Source: an uncultured Gemmatimonadota bacterium (GTDB taxonomy: Bacteria; Gemmatimonadota; Gemmatimonadetes; Gemmatimonadales; Gemmatimonadaceae). Taken from it: a DNA stretch of 64,000 nt. The notes beneath the pieces were generated by a model. It made no database searches, was not told where the DNA came from, and worked only from the letters and a program-made list of their open reading frames with translations. The first letter of the stretch is position 1, and the number at the start of each line of letters is the position of its first letter. The DNA lies in the NCBI GenBank assembly GCA_902826615.1, contig CADEFN010000002.1, positions 551,244 to 615,243 of the forward strand. The letters are read 5' to 3'. The position numbers were made by a program, and so were the translations under genes. Positions 29,113-39,159 of this stretch are shown here, piece after piece.

Positions 29113-31071
29113 ATGAACGCGGTGACCCACGTGGAGTCTATGTCTTTGTCCAGCAATAACTTGAACCGATTCTTCCAGAAGCTTCCGGCCCTCGCTCTTG
29201 TCGCGGGCGCCATCGCAGGGTGCACCGAGGCGATTCCGCCGGCCGCAGTGGCCCAGATCGACTTCCGGATTCCGCAGGATTCCGTGCTGCAGACCCGCAC
29301 GTATCAACTGCAGGTGCGCATGCTGAGCGCCACCGGCACCGAGATTTCGGGACGCACGCCGAAATACGAATCACTCTTCCCAACCATTGCGACCGTCGAC
29401 GCCAAAGGCCTGGTGACACCGGTGGCGACCGGTAGCGCAGCCATCCGCGCCACGATCGACGGCCGGACTGCAACGGCAGGCGTGAAGGTGCTCGACAGGG
29501 TAGCCCGCGTGGTGCTTGCCCCCGCCACGGATCAGATTCCGCAGGCGCAGACCCGGCAGCTGACGGTCACCGTCACTGCGTCAAACGGCGCATCCATCGC
29601 CGGACGCGCCATCAGTTTCAGCTCGAGCAATCCGGGCGTAGCCACCGTCAATGCCGCGGGCGTGGTGTCCGCGGTTTCCCTTGGGACCACGACCATCACC
29701 GCGAGCGCCGACCTGGACCAGGTATCTGGCACGGCGGCGATCACCGTGGTCAGCCAGCCCGTGGCCAGTGTGGCGATTACGCCAACGGGCACGCAGATCG
29801 TCCGCGTTGGTTCGTTCCTCCAGCTGAACGCCACAGCCCGGGATGCCAACAACAACCCGATTGCCGGCAAGACTGCGGTCTGGTCGTCCAACAATCCTGC
29901 GGTAGCGACTGTCAGCGCCGCGGGACTGATCACCGGGGTGTCGTTAGGCCAGGCGGTCATCACCGCTGACATTGATGGCCGAACCGCCTCCACTGGCGTT
30001 CAAGTCACCGAGGTGCCGCCGCGGTCTGTTACGCTCGCGCCAGACACCCTGCCCCTCCCAAGTGGAAGCACGCGTCAGCTGGTGCCCACAGTGGTGGACT
30101 CGCTCGGTCGTGTGGTGAACTCCCTGGCGACCCGTACAGTGCTCTGGGCCTCCAGCAACCCTGCCGTCGCAACTGTTTCCACGTCCGGGCTGCTCACCAC
30201 GCTCACAGCCGGTACGGCCCGAATCAACGTCACCGTCGACAATGTCCGCTCCAACGACATCGTCATTGTTGTCACAGACCAGGTGCAGTCCATCCGCCTG
30301 ACGCCGTTCCTCCCGCAAGTCATGCGTCTGGGTGGCACACTGCAGCTGAGTGCAGTAGCCCTCAACAGTCAAAACCAGCCGATAGCCGGGAAAACGATCA
30401 ACTGGACCACCTCATCGCCGTCCGTGGCGAGCGTCTCGGCGTCCGGCCTGGTGACCGCCCTGGCCCTCGGCAGTGTGTCGATCACGGCGGAATCCGAAAC
30501 ACGAACGGCCAGCATCAACATCAACGTCACGGCAGTACCTCTGCAGTCGGTGACCATCGGGCCGGCAGTGGATACCCTCGCCGGCGGAGAGAGCAAGCAG
30601 TACGTGCTCACCATGACGGATACCGCCGGTCGGCCGGTGACGTCGCTGGCGGGCCGCAACGCGACATGGTCAAGCAGCAATCAGCTCATCGCGCAGGTCA
30701 ACGGCTCGGGTATAACGACAGCCAACTCGCTGCAGAACGGAACCAGCACGATTTCGGTTGTGGTCGACAACGTGTCCAGCAACGATGTCTCGCTCAATGT
30801 GATTCAGATCGTGCAGCTCGTCGTGTCGCCCAACCCCGCCACGGTGCGCGTCGGCCAGACCACCACCCTGACCGTGACACCCAAGGACATCGCGGGGAAC
30901 ACCGTCAAAACGGTGCGCCCCTTCTCGTTTGGGGTGGCAAACGGGGCACTCGCGACCGTTACGCCCGCGGGTGTGATCACAGGGGTCGCCCAGGGCAACA
31001 CCATCGTGAACGCGGTACTGGTCGGGCTCCAGGGTGTCATCACGCAGGTGCCGCTCACCGTGAATCCCTGA
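29113..31071 (+). CDS. Lipoprotein with about seven BIG2 Ig-like repeats
   Basis: The N-terminus has a lipobox ending IAGC (Cys37). The rest of the 652 residues are about seven bacterial Ig-like (BIG2) repeats of 80-90 residues. Each carries a version of WSSNNPAVATVSAAGLITGVSLGQAVITA. Such proteins make extended stalks at the cell surface, often for adhesion. An ATG at 29140 is an alternative start nearer the signal peptide. A strong terminator follows the gene. Confidence 0.85.
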   Translation: MNAVTHVESMSLSSNNLNRFFQKLPALALVAGAIAGCTEAIPPAAVAQIDFRIPQDSVLQTRTYQLQVRMLSATGTEISGRTPKYESLFPTIATVDAKGLVTPVATGSAAIRATIDGRTATAGVKVLDRVARVVLAPATDQIPQAQTRQLTVTVTASNGASIAGRAISFSSSNPGVATVNAAGVVSAVSLGTTTITASADLDQVSGTAAITVVSQPVASVAITPTGTQIVRVGSFLQLNATARDANNNPIAGKTAVWSSNNPAVATVSAAGLITGVSLGQAVITADIDGRTASTGVQVTEVPPRSVTLAPDTLPLPSGSTRQLVPTVVDSLGRVVNSLATRTVLWASSNPAVATVSTSGLLTTLTAGTARINVTVDNVRSNDIVIVVTDQVQSIRLTPFLPQVMRLGGTLQLSAVALNSQNQPIAGKTINWTTSSPSVASVSASGLVTALALGSVSITAESETRTASININVTAVPLQSVTIGPAVDTLAGGESKQYVLTMTDTAGRPVTSLAGRNATWSSSNQLIAQVNGSGITTANSLQNGTSTISVVVDNVSSNDVSLNVIQIVQLVVSPNPATVRVGQTTTLTVTPKDIAGNTVKTVRPFSFGVANGALATVTPAGVITGVAQGNTIVNAVLVGLQGVITQVPLTVNP

Positions 31072-31091
31072 CCGACGTTCCACTGTTTCCC

Positions 31092-31127
31092 ACAAGCGCC
31101 CGCTGGCAGATTGCCACGGGCGCTTGT
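31092..31127 (+). terminator. Strong hairpin terminator after the BIG2 lipoprotein gene
   Basis: ACAAGCGCCCG (31092-31102) pairs perfectly with CGGGCGCTTGT (31117-31127), and within the loop TGGCA/TGCCA pair again around GAT. The right arm is followed by TCGTTTC. The position 21 bp after a stop codon fits a terminator. Confidence 0.75.
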
Positions 31128-31169
31128 TCGTTTCAGCGTCATCGCCACCTCGCCACTTCGCAACTCGTC

Positions 31170-33005
31170 ATGTCCGATCCCATGCCTTCGTTTACGCGCG
31201 GTCTCTTTGCCGGCGCGGTGCATGACTCGCTGCTCTTCCCCTATCCATCAACCCTCGACGACAAACGCCCTGAAGAGGCGGCACTCGTCAGGCGCCTGGT
31301 GTCCGACCTGCGCGGGCTGGTTGGTGATGTCATCGACTCCGAGCAGATCGATGAAGAAGAGACGGTCGGCGAACCCGTCATTCAGGCGTTCGCTCGCATC
31401 GGGCTGCTCGGCCTGACCATCCCGCGCGACTACGGCGGTCTTGGCCTCTCGGCCACGGCGTACGCCAAGGTCTTTGGCGAGATCTCGCGCATCGACGCAT
31501 CGCTGGCCGTGCTGGTGGGGGTGCACTGCGGACTGGGCGCCAAGGCCATCGTGCTCTTTGGCAATGATGAGCAGAAGGCGCGCTACCTCCCCATGCTGGC
31601 GCGGGGCGAAACGCTGGCGGCTTACGCACTGACCGAACCCGACGTGGGTTCCGATGCCCAGCACATCAAGGCCACTGCCCAGCGGGACGGCGATGGACCC
31701 TGGCTCCTCAATGGCCGCAAGATCTGGATCGGTAATGGGCATCGCGCAGGGGTCATCGCCACCTTCGCGCAGACCATGGTCGAGCGCAATGGACAGATGG
31801 TGCCGCGACCGACCGCCTTTATCATCCGACCGGACATGCCTGGCTTTCGGGTGGTAGGTACCGTGCGCAAGCTTGGCATTCGGGGCTCCACGCAGGCCGA
31901 GCTTTCGTACGAGAACCTGCAGGTTCCCGCCGACCATGTGCTTGGCGCGGTGGGCAAGGGCTTCGGGGTCGCGGTGCACGTGCTGAATGGCGGACGCCTC
32001 ACGCTGGCCGCGGGCTGCACCGCCGGCGCTAAAGCGGTGCTGGGTCAGATGGCCGAGTATTCGGAGCACCGCGTGCAGTTCGGCCGTCCCATTGCCGGCT
32101 TCGAGATCACGCAGCGCAAAATGGCCTCTCTCGCAGCGGACACCTACGCCGCCGACTCCATGCTCGGAATGCTGGCATCGCTGGTGGATCGTGGCGACGC
32201 CGACTGGTCGCTCGAAGCTGCCTGCGCCAAGGTGTTTGCCTCCGATCTCATCTGGCGCGCTGCCGATGAAATGGTCCAGGTGGCGGGGGGCCGAGGGTTT
32301 GTGAGGCCGTATCCGTACGAACGTTTTCTTCGTGATGCGCGCATCAACCGCATCTTCGAGGGCACCAACGAAATTCTGCGCCTCTTTATTGCGCTCAATG
32401 GCGTACAGGGGCCCGCCGAACGGCTCAAGGAGCTCGGTTCGGCGCTGCGCAAACCCATTCGCAACTTCGGCCTGCTGTCGGGATACGCGGCGTCGCGTGT
32501 GCGCTCCGTGCTTGGTGCCACTGACACCATCGATACTCCACTCCACCCGCGGCTTGCCGAACACAAGAAGTACTTCGAAAAGCATGTGGCGGAGCTGGCG
32601 GCCTGCACCGAAAAGGCCATCCTCAAACACCGCAAGGAGATCATCGAGCGGCAGTTTGTGCTGGAGCGGCTGGCCCACATGGCGATCGAGCTCTTTGCCA
32701 CGGCGTGTGTGCTCGCGCGCACACAGCAGTTGCTCGACGCGCATGGTGTCGACACAAGCGCACACGAAGTCGCCCTTTGCGATCTCTTTTGCGTGGAAGC
32801 AGGGCGTCGCTTTCGCGATGCACGCCAGCTCCTCGACAGCCGCGAGGAAGAGGTGGATGACCAGCGGCGTGCCATCGCCGACCGGGTCCGCAGCGGCAAG
32901 GGTTACATGGTGTCCGATACCCTGCTGAACACTCCGACGCACCCGTTAGGTGATGCCCACGGTGTGGCGCCACCGCCGCCGGTGCATCGGGCGAGCGGTG
33001 CCTGA
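31170..33005 (+). CDS. Acyl-CoA dehydrogenase, VLCAD/ACAD9-like
   Basis: This FAD enzyme catalyses the first step of beta-oxidation. The 611-residue length with a C-terminal helical extension (about 430-600) matches the VLCAD/ACAD9 type. Visible motifs are YALTEPDVGSDAQ, KIWIGNGH (FAD and substrate loops), FGRPIAGFEITQ and RIFEGTNEILRLFIAL, which carries the catalytic Glu at the VLCAD position. No other fatty-acid degradation genes are nearby. Confidence 0.92.
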   Translation: MSDPMPSFTRGLFAGAVHDSLLFPYPSTLDDKRPEEAALVRRLVSDLRGLVGDVIDSEQIDEEETVGEPVIQAFARIGLLGLTIPRDYGGLGLSATAYAKVFGEISRIDASLAVLVGVHCGLGAKAIVLFGNDEQKARYLPMLARGETLAAYALTEPDVGSDAQHIKATAQRDGDGPWLLNGRKIWIGNGHRAGVIATFAQTMVERNGQMVPRPTAFIIRPDMPGFRVVGTVRKLGIRGSTQAELSYENLQVPADHVLGAVGKGFGVAVHVLNGGRLTLAAGCTAGAKAVLGQMAEYSEHRVQFGRPIAGFEITQRKMASLAADTYAADSMLGMLASLVDRGDADWSLEAACAKVFASDLIWRAADEMVQVAGGRGFVRPYPYERFLRDARINRIFEGTNEILRLFIALNGVQGPAERLKELGSALRKPIRNFGLLSGYAASRVRSVLGATDTIDTPLHPRLAEHKKYFEKHVAELAACTEKAILKHRKEIIERQFVLERLAHMAIELFATACVLARTQQLLDAHGVDTSAHEVALCDLFCVEAGRRFRDARQLLDSREEEVDDQRRAIADRVRSGKGYMVSDTLLNTPTHPLGDAHGVAPPPPVHRASGA

Positions 33006-33006
33006 T

Positions 33007-33144
33007 CTAGAGGTCGGCGCAGCTCTGGACGATGGTGCGGCAGGCGCGGCAGATCACCTTGCAACGCACTTCCTGCAGACTGGCGGCTCCGCAGACGGGA
33101 CAGAGGTCGGGCGCCGGTTCGTCTTTCGGGGACTCGTCAGGCAC
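33007..33144 (-). CDS. 45-residue zinc-ribbon protein downstream of nadC
   Basis: The small product has CPVC and CRAC pairs plus further Cys residues, which fits a zinc ribbon binding one zinc. The GTG start lies two bases after the nadC stop, so it should be co-translated as the last gene of the NAD operon. Function is unknown; a regulatory or metal-handling role beside the Fe-S enzyme NadA is conceivable but unsupported. The N-terminal acidic stretch is probably disordered. Confidence 0.6.
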   Translation of the reverse strand: MPDESPKDEPAPDLCPVCGAASLQEVRCKVICRACRTIVQSCADL

Positions 33145-33146
33145 GG

Positions 33147-33995
33147 CTAGGTGAAGTCGAGCGCCAGGTCGAGCGCGGGCGCCGAGTGGGTCAGGGCGCC
33201 AACGGAGATGTAGTCCACGTCCGTCTCGGCGATGGCGCGCACCGTGTCCAGCGTTACGCCACCCGAGGCCTCGGTGCGGGCACGCCCAGCCACGAGCTGT
33301 ACACAACTCCGCAGCAGTTCGGGCGCCATGTTGTCGAGCAGGATCATCTCGGCGCCGGCGTCCAGGGCAGCGGCAACCTGCTCCAGGCGGTCGCATTCCA
33401 CCTCGACCAGCACTCCTTTCGGCGCCATGGCCCGGCTCACCCGCACAGCCTCCCCCACATCGCCACCCACGGCCACCAGGTGGTTGTCCTTGATGAGAAT
33501 CGCATCGGAGAGGTCCATGCGGTGATTGCGGCCGCCGCCACAGAGCACGGCATACTTCTCCAGCCTTCGCCAGCCCGGTGTGGTTTTGCGGGTATCGAGA
33601 ATGTGCACGGGCAGCCCCTGCACTGCGGCGACGTAACGCGCCGTGAGTGACGCCACACCCGACAATCGCTGCATGAAGTTGAGCGCCACCCGTTCTGCGG
33701 AGAGCAGGGCGCGGGCCGGGCCGCTGATGCGGATGATCGCATCACCCGGTGCCACATGCGTCCCGTCAGGTCGCAGCACCTCTGCGACGACCGAGGCGTC
33801 GAGCTGACGCATGGCAGCCACCGCCAGGGCGGTTCCACACACCACACCACGCTGCCGCGCGACCAGACGCGCCTCAGACCAACTCTCGGCAGCAACTGTG
33901 GCGAGTGTGGTGACGTCGTCGAAGGCGCGATCTTCGGCGAGCGCAGCGTGCACCCGAGCGTCGAGCTCCTCCTGACCCAGCGGAAACCGGAGCAC
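33147..33995 (-). CDS. nadC: Nicotinate-nucleotide pyrophosphorylase NadC
   Basis: NadC converts quinolinate and PRPP to nicotinate mononucleotide. The 282 residues show ALNFMQRLSGVAS, HILDTRKTTPGWRRLEKYAV, GGGRNHRMDLSDAILIKDNH and the barrel strands ending EASGGVTLDTV and DYISVGALTHS, all standard for the family. The GTG start follows the nadA stop directly. Order nadB-nadA-nadC. Confidence 0.96.
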   Translation of the reverse strand: MLRFPLGQEELDARVHAALAEDRAFDDVTTLATVAAESWSEARLVARQRGVVCGTALAVAAMRQLDASVVAEVLRPDGTHVAPGDAIIRISGPARALLSAERVALNFMQRLSGVASLTARYVAAVQGLPVHILDTRKTTPGWRRLEKYAVLCGGGRNHRMDLSDAILIKDNHLVAVGGDVGEAVRVSRAMAPKGVLVEVECDRLEQVAAALDAGAEMILLDNMAPELLRSCVQLVAGRARTEASGGVTLDTVRAIAETDVDYISVGALTHSAPALDLALDFT

Positions 33996-34994
33996 CTATT
34001 CGCCCGGGTCCGTGGAGGGAGTCCTGGGGGCGCTGCCGCCAATGGCCACCATCCGCTCCAGTGCGAGCCGCGCACGCGCGGCGACATCGGCCGGCACGGT
34101 GATGCGATGCTGCATGTTCTCCAGCGCGCGCACCACCTTGGGCAGCGTGGTGAGCTTCATGTACTGGCACTCGGCCCGGTCGCTCGCTGCATAAAAACGT
34201 TTGTCCGGGTTGGCCTTGCGCAGTCGGTGCAGAATACCCGTCTCGGTGGCGACGATGAACGACTCGGCACCCGACCGCCCCGGACGCTGGATCATTCCTT
34301 CGGTAGAGAGCACCTGCACTCCGTCAGAAGGAATGGCCCCAGCCGACATGGCTTCGACCACATTGGTCGCACAGCCACACTCCGGGTGGACCAGCACCTC
34401 GGCCCCGGGATATTGCGCCCGTTGAGTGGCCAGACTTTGCGGTGTGATCCCGGCATGCACGTGGCACTCGCCAAGCCAGACGTGGATGTTGCTCCGCCCC
34501 GTGACGCGCCGCACATGGGCGCCGAGGAAGAAGTCGGGAAGGAAGAGAATGTCGGTGTCGGCCGGGATAGCCTGGATGACTTCGACGGCGTTCCCCGATG
34601 TGCAGCAGTAGTCGCTTTCGGCTTTCACCGCTGCGGTGGTGTTGACGTACGAGACCACGACCGCGCCCGGGTGTTCTGCTTTCCACGCCTTGAGCTGATC
34701 GGCCGTGATGGTGTCGGCCAGGGAACATCCGGCGGCCAGATCGGGGAGCAGCACGGTCTTGTGCGGCGACAGGATGGCCGCGGTCTCGGCCATGAAGTGG
34801 ACCCCGCAGAACACAATCACCTCGGCGCCGGTGCGCGCCGCTTCGCGGCTGAGGCCTAACGAATCGCCGACAAAATCGGCCACATCCTGGACTTCGGGGC
34901 GTTCGTAGTTGTGCGCCAGAATGACGGCGTTGCGCTCACGAGCAAGGGTGCGAATGCGCTCGGTCAGCGTGGTGTTCGAGACAGAATCTGCCAT
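33996..34994 (-). CDS. nadA: Quinolinate synthase NadA
   Basis: NadA condenses iminoaspartate with dihydroxyacetone phosphate using a 4Fe-4S cluster. The three cluster Cys segments are recognisable: [20 protein letters not shown] and [11 protein letters not shown]. Also present are [19 protein letters not shown] and [15 protein letters not shown]. At 332 residues it is normal length. The end touches the nadC start. The 64-bp nadB-nadA gap carries two copies of a heptamer repeat. Confidence 0.96.
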   Translation of the reverse strand: MADSVSNTTLTERIRTLARERNAVILAHNYERPEVQDVADFVGDSLGLSREAARTGAEVIVFCGVHFMAETAAILSPHKTVLLPDLAAGCSLADTITADQLKAWKAEHPGAVVVSYVNTTAAVKAESDYCCTSGNAVEVIQAIPADTDILFLPDFFLGAHVRRVTGRSNIHVWLGECHVHAGITPQSLATQRAQYPGAEVLVHPECGCATNVVEAMSAGAIPSDGVQVLSTEGMIQRPGRSGAESFIVATETGILHRLRKANPDKRFYAASDRAECQYMKLTTLPKVVRALENMQHRITVPADVAARARLALERMVAIGGSAPRTPSTDPGE

Positions 34995-35058
34995 GCCGTG
35001 AATCTAGCGTTGAGCGATCCGGAAATCCTGCCGTCTGCCATCTGCGCAGCCCGCACCC

Positions 35059-36582
35059 CTACCCCTTCCCCCCGAAGTGAATACGCTTGCTCCGCCACTC
35101 GCCTTTTGCCTTGGGAAAATCGGAGCGGTAGTGTCCGCCACGCGATTCCTTGCGCGCGAGTGCGGCCGATGCGATGAGCCGTGCGGTGTCTAGCAGGTTG
35201 CGCTCTTCGGTCATGCCCTCGGTGAGACGGGATTCGAGAAGATCGAGGCCGTGCAGGCAAGCGCGCAGCCCGCGCGAGTTCCGGTCGATGGCCGCGTAGT
35301 CCCACATCAGGGCGCGAATGGCGTCCGCGGCCACCTGGGCGGCGCCACGATCGGCGAGGGGTGGCACATCAAAGGCGCGCGCGCGCCGAGGTGCAACGTG
35401 CTGTTTGGCCGACGACAACTCGCGCGCCACACGTTCGGCGAAAACCAGACCCTCGAGCAGCGAGTTCGACGCGAGCCGGTTGGCCCCATGGACGCCGGTA
35501 CAGGCCACCTCGCCACAGGCAAAGAGCCCGGGCAGGGAGGTGTGCCCGCTCAGGTCGGTGACGATCCCGCCCATCATGTAGTGGGCGGCCGGCGTCACCG
35601 GGATCGGCTGCACCGAAGGATCAATCCCCCGTGCCTGACACAACGCAAAAATGCCGGGGAACCGCTTGGCGAACCCCTTACCTAACGAGGTGGCGTCGAG
35701 GGTGACCCCGCCAGTGCGTTTTTGCTCGCGGAAGATCTCGCGGGCCACCACATCACGAGGAGCCAATTCGGCGAGCTTGTGCTTTTTCACCATGAAGCGC
35801 TCGCCCTTTGCATTGCGCAGCACCGCGCCTTCACCGCGCACCGCCTCTGACACGAGGGCCAGCGGGTTCTCCGGTGTGTCGAGTGCCGTGGGGTGGAACT
35901 GCACAAACTCCATGTCGGCGAGCGTCACACCGGCCCGATGGGCAATGGCGTACCCATCGCCAGTGGCCACCACCGGATTGGTTGTGTAGCGGTAGACCTG
36001 GCCGCACCCACCCGTCGCCAGCACGGTGGCATCTGCGCGAATTTCCACCGGTTGACCGAGGACACTCGCCCGCACACCTGCGCAGCGTCCCCGCTCGACG
36101 ATGAACTCGAGTACGCGCGCATTCTCCAGCACCGAGGTGCGCCGGCTGCGGCGCACCCGATCCACCAGCGTGCGTGCGACCTCGGCGCCTGTGCGGTCGC
36201 CATGTGCGTGGACGATACGACGGCGCGAATGGGCCGCCTCCTTTCCCAACTTGAACTTGCCGTCCACCCCGAGATCGAAGGCGGCACCGGCCAGCTGCAA
36301 TTCGCGAACTCGCGCCGGGCCTTCCTCCACGAGCACTTCCACGGCCTCGTTGTCACAGAGCGCGGCGCCTGCGGCCAGCGTGTCCTTGCGATGGAGTTCA
36401 GGGGAGTCTCCGGCGCCAAGGGCCGCGGCTATACCACCCTGTGCATACGCAGTCGCCGAATCGAACAGGGTGCGTTTGGTCAGCACCAGCACATCCCCAT
36501 GAGTTGAGGCGCGCCAGGCCGTGTGCAGCCCGGCCACACCGCTGCCGAGCACGAGGAATCTGGTCCTGAGTATTGACGACAA
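35059..36582 (-). CDS. nadB: L-aspartate oxidase NadB
   Basis: NadB oxidises L-aspartate to iminoaspartate with FAD, the first step of NAD synthesis. Family signatures include the dinucleotide fold GSGVAGLHTAW, the QGGIAAALG loop, EFVQFHPTA, HYMMGGIVTD and GANRLASNSLLEGLVFAERVA. At 507 residues it is full length. It is the first gene of the nadBAC operon on the minus strand. Confidence 0.96.
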   Translation of the reverse strand: MSSILRTRFLVLGSGVAGLHTAWRASTHGDVLVLTKRTLFDSATAYAQGGIAAALGAGDSPELHRKDTLAAGAALCDNEAVEVLVEEGPARVRELQLAGAAFDLGVDGKFKLGKEAAHSRRRIVHAHGDRTGAEVARTLVDRVRRSRRTSVLENARVLEFIVERGRCAGVRASVLGQPVEIRADATVLATGGCGQVYRYTTNPVVATGDGYAIAHRAGVTLADMEFVQFHPTALDTPENPLALVSEAVRGEGAVLRNAKGERFMVKKHKLAELAPRDVVAREIFREQKRTGGVTLDATSLGKGFAKRFPGIFALCQARGIDPSVQPIPVTPAAHYMMGGIVTDLSGHTSLPGLFACGEVACTGVHGANRLASNSLLEGLVFAERVARELSSAKQHVAPRRARAFDVPPLADRGAAQVAADAIRALMWDYAAIDRNSRGLRACLHGLDLLESRLTEGMTEERNLLDTARLIASAALARKESRGGHYRSDFPKAKGEWRSKRIHFGGKG

Positions 36583-36815
36583 TTGAGGGGTCTGTGTGTG
36601 GTCTCGTTGCGCAGTCTACTGGAAGTCATCGGCCACGAAAGCCCCCTCGGTACAACCGGAGAGAACGACTGACCACGGCCCGCCAAAGCAGAACGTCGAT
36701 TTTGACACTGATGGCAATGGAATGATGATGGTCGCAGGCTCGGCTTGCCTGATTTTGGGGCCGTGGACGACACCATCCCTCCCCCTTGCCTTGCTCGGCG
36801 CGCCGAGCCGATCAT

Positions 36816-37373
36816 ATGGGCATGCCAGCCGCGCAGGACCGCTACTACACCCGGGCCGAGGTCCTCGATTTTCCAGAGGACGGCAACCGCTACGAGCTCG
36901 TGCACGGGGAGCTGCTGGTGAGCCCGTCGCCTCGGAGCCGTCACCAGCGGTTGGTTGGTGACCTCTACTTCGCGATCCGCCTGTACTTGCAGCGGTTCCC
37001 AGTGGGCGAGGTGATGACGTCCCCAGCCGACATCTCCTGGGGCGAGGATGACGACACCACGGTCCAGCCCGACATCTTCGTCATCGCCCCTCCAGACGTC
37101 GGGCCGAAGGAGTGGATCGAACTCAGCCATTTCCACCTCTTCGTGGAGATACTGAGCCCCTCCACTGCTCGCTTCGACCGCTTCACCAAACGACGGCTTT
37201 ACCAGGAGCGGAAGGTTCCGGCTTACTGGATCGTGGACGATGAGCATCGGCGAGTTGAGATCTGGACGCCCCAGGCCACCGCCCCCCAATACGAGAGTGA
37301 GCGGCTGACCTGGTTGCCGCCCGGTGCCACCGAAGCGTGTGTGATCGAGCTCGACGCACTCTGGCGCGAGTGA
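36816..37373 (+). CDS. Uma2-family (DUF820) nuclease-like protein
   Basis: The 185-residue protein matches the Uma2 family of PD-(D/E)XK-fold proteins: YTRAEVLDFPEDGNRYELVHGELL near the N-terminus, VQPDIFVI and FVEILSPSTARFDRFTKRRLY, with the candidate catalytic Asp, Glu and Lys spread over the last two. The biological role of the family is unclear. ATG at 36816 or 36822; the frame upstream is not protein-like. It stands alone between nadB and a secreted propeller gene. Confidence 0.85.
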   Translation: MGMPAAQDRYYTRAEVLDFPEDGNRYELVHGELLVSPSPRSRHQRLVGDLYFAIRLYLQRFPVGEVMTSPADISWGEDDDTTVQPDIFVIAPPDVGPKEWIELSHFHLFVEILSPSTARFDRFTKRRLYQERKVPAYWIVDDEHRRVEIWTPQATAPQYESERLTWLPPGATEACVIELDALWRE

Positions 37374-37405
37374 TCGCTGCCGTCTGCACGCTAAGATTCA
37401 CCCTC

Positions 37406-38416
37406 ATGCGACGCCTCCTGTTTCTCACGCTGCCCCTGGTCTGGGCGGCCCCCGTTAGTGCCCAGTGGCGGACGGTCTCGTCTGGGACGACAGCTTCTCT
37501 GCGTGGACTTTCCGTGGTCGACGCCCAAACGGCATGGGCCAGCGGAAGCCGCGGCACCGTGGTTCGGACAACAGACGGTGGCAATTCGTGGCAATTAGTG
37601 GCGCCGGCAGATGCGGGTGCCCTGGACTTCCGTTCGATACACGCCCGCAACACGCGCGTGGCCCATGCTGCCGCCACCGCGGGGCGCATCTACCGGACCA
37701 CCGACGGGGGTGCCACCTGGTCGCTTCGGTATCAGGCCGCCGACACGAGTGTCTTCCTCGACGCCATCGACTTCTGGGACGACCAGCATGGCGTGGCGTT
37801 AGGCGATCCCATGGGGGGACGGTTCCTGCTCCTCGTCACGCGCGATGGGGGCGACACATGGGCCGAAGCGCCCGCGGAATCACGCCCGGTCACGGTCGAG
37901 GGTGAGGCGGCCTTTGCGGCGAGTGGCTCCTCGCTCATCGTCGACGGCATGCGGGGGGCGTGGATCGGGTCGGGGGGAAAGGCGGCGCATCTCTTCCGCA
38001 CCTCTGATCGCGGCGCGACCTGGAGCATCACTGACGCCCCCATCCGTCAGGGCGGCGCCGCGGAAGGCATCTTCTCCGTGGCCCTTGCCGGCAAAAGTGT
38101 CATGGTCGTTGGTGGCGAGTACACGCAGAACGACTCGACCCGCGCCAACGCGGCCATATACGCTCCGGGTAGGAAATCGTGGACGACGCCCAGCATCTCT
38201 CCACGTGGGTATCGCTCGGGGGTCGCGGCGGCTCGCGGAGGCAAGATGCTTATCGCGGTTGGGCCAGGCGGGAGCGACGTCTCCGATGACGGCGGGCTCA
38301 CCTGGCGCGCCTTTGACGCCACGGGTTTTCACGCGATACGGGCGTCGGCGAATGGGGTCTTCTTTGCCACCGGGAGCGACGGCCGCATTGGTGTGTATCA
38401 CGGGTCGTCGCACTGA
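37406..38416 (+). CDS. Secreted BNR/Ycf48-like beta-propeller protein
   Basis: A signal peptide (MRRLLFLTLPLVWAAPVSAQ) is followed by repeated Asp-box (BNR) units: RTTDGGNSWQ, RTTDGGATWS, TRDGGDTWAE, RTSDRGATWS and SDDGGLTWRA. The 336-residue product is therefore a six- or seven-bladed propeller like Ycf48/sialidase-repeat proteins. No glycosidase residues are apparent, so it is better viewed as a binding or assembly protein. A PPIase lipoprotein gene follows after 20 bp. Confidence 0.8.
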   Translation: MRRLLFLTLPLVWAAPVSAQWRTVSSGTTASLRGLSVVDAQTAWASGSRGTVVRTTDGGNSWQLVAPADAGALDFRSIHARNTRVAHAAATAGRIYRTTDGGATWSLRYQAADTSVFLDAIDFWDDQHGVALGDPMGGRFLLLVTRDGGDTWAEAPAESRPVTVEGEAAFAASGSSLIVDGMRGAWIGSGGKAAHLFRTSDRGATWSITDAPIRQGGAAEGIFSVALAGKSVMVVGGEYTQNDSTRANAAIYAPGRKSWTTPSISPRGYRSGVAAARGGKMLIAVGPGGSDVSDDGGLTWRAFDATGFHAIRASANGVFFATGSDGRIGVYHGSSH

Positions 38417-38436
38417 CACTTTCTCCTCTACAACTC

Positions 38437-39123
38437 ATGCGGTCTGCACTGTCTCGCGTCATTCCCTTCGCGGCCATGCTGGCGCTCGGCTGCGACTCCA
38501 GGTCGGCCCCGGCGACGGTTGGCCTCCCCCCCGATCCGTCCACCGAGCAGCGTGCACCGGCGGTCTTTCGCGCACGGTTCGAGACCAGCAAGGGGCCCTT
38601 CACCATCGAGGTGCGACGCGCGTGGGCCCCGTTAGGCGCTGACCGCTTCTATCAGCTGGTGAGCAGCGGCTACTTCGACAACAACCGCTTCTTCCGGGTG
38701 CTCCCCAGCTTCATGGCGCAGTTTGGGGTTCATGGCGACCCCGCCGTCAACACGGCCTGGGAATCCCTCGCCATTCTCGACGACTCGGTGACGCAGAGCA
38801 ACACCCGCGGGATGGTGTCCTACGCCACCATGGGTGCCAACACCCGGAGCACGCAGGTGTTCATCAACACCATCGACAATCGCAATCTCGATGGCATGGG
38901 CTTCGCGCCGTTTGCGCAGGTTGTTGATGGCATGGCCACCGTGGATTCGCTCTACTCCGGATATGGAGAGGGAGCACCGAGCGGATTCGGGCCTGACCAG
39001 ATGCGCATCATGGCAGAGGGCAACGCCTACCTCGAGAAGAACTTCCCCAAACTCGACTTCATCCGCACGGCTCGTCTGGTCACGGATAGTGCCGCCGCCC
39101 CCGCGGCGACAACACCCAAATAG
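38437..39123 (+). CDS. Lipid-anchored cyclophilin-type peptidyl-prolyl isomerase
   Basis: The 228-residue protein has a lipobox LALGC (Cys19) and a cyclophilin domain with ETSKGPFTIEVRRAWAP, FFRVLPSFMAQFG, RGMVSYAT, STQVFINT and FAPFAQVVDGM. It should help fold exported or outer-membrane proteins. Cyclophilins of this class often show FHRVI and QGGD; here the loop is FFRVLPSFMAQFGVHGD. Confidence 0.88.
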   Translation: MRSALSRVIPFAAMLALGCDSRSAPATVGLPPDPSTEQRAPAVFRARFETSKGPFTIEVRRAWAPLGADRFYQLVSSGYFDNNRFFRVLPSFMAQFGVHGDPAVNTAWESLAILDDSVTQSNTRGMVSYATMGANTRSTQVFINTIDNRNLDGMGFAPFAQVVDGMATVDSLYSGYGEGAPSGFGPDQMRIMAEGNAYLEKNFPKLDFIRTARLVTDSAAAPAATTPK

Positions 39124-39159
39124 CCACAGCGTCGTCAGCGTCGCGCCGGGAGTAGCCCG

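Noticed and set aside
31248..32942. Long minus-strand open frame opposite the acyl-CoA dehydrogenase
   Set aside because: The plus-strand product has all catalytic motifs; the antisense frame has none and no plausible start signal.
36583..36815. Possible small gene or RNA between nadB and the Uma2 gene
   Set aside because: No tRNA fold, open frame or strong hairpin other than a short GC palindrome near 36801 was found.
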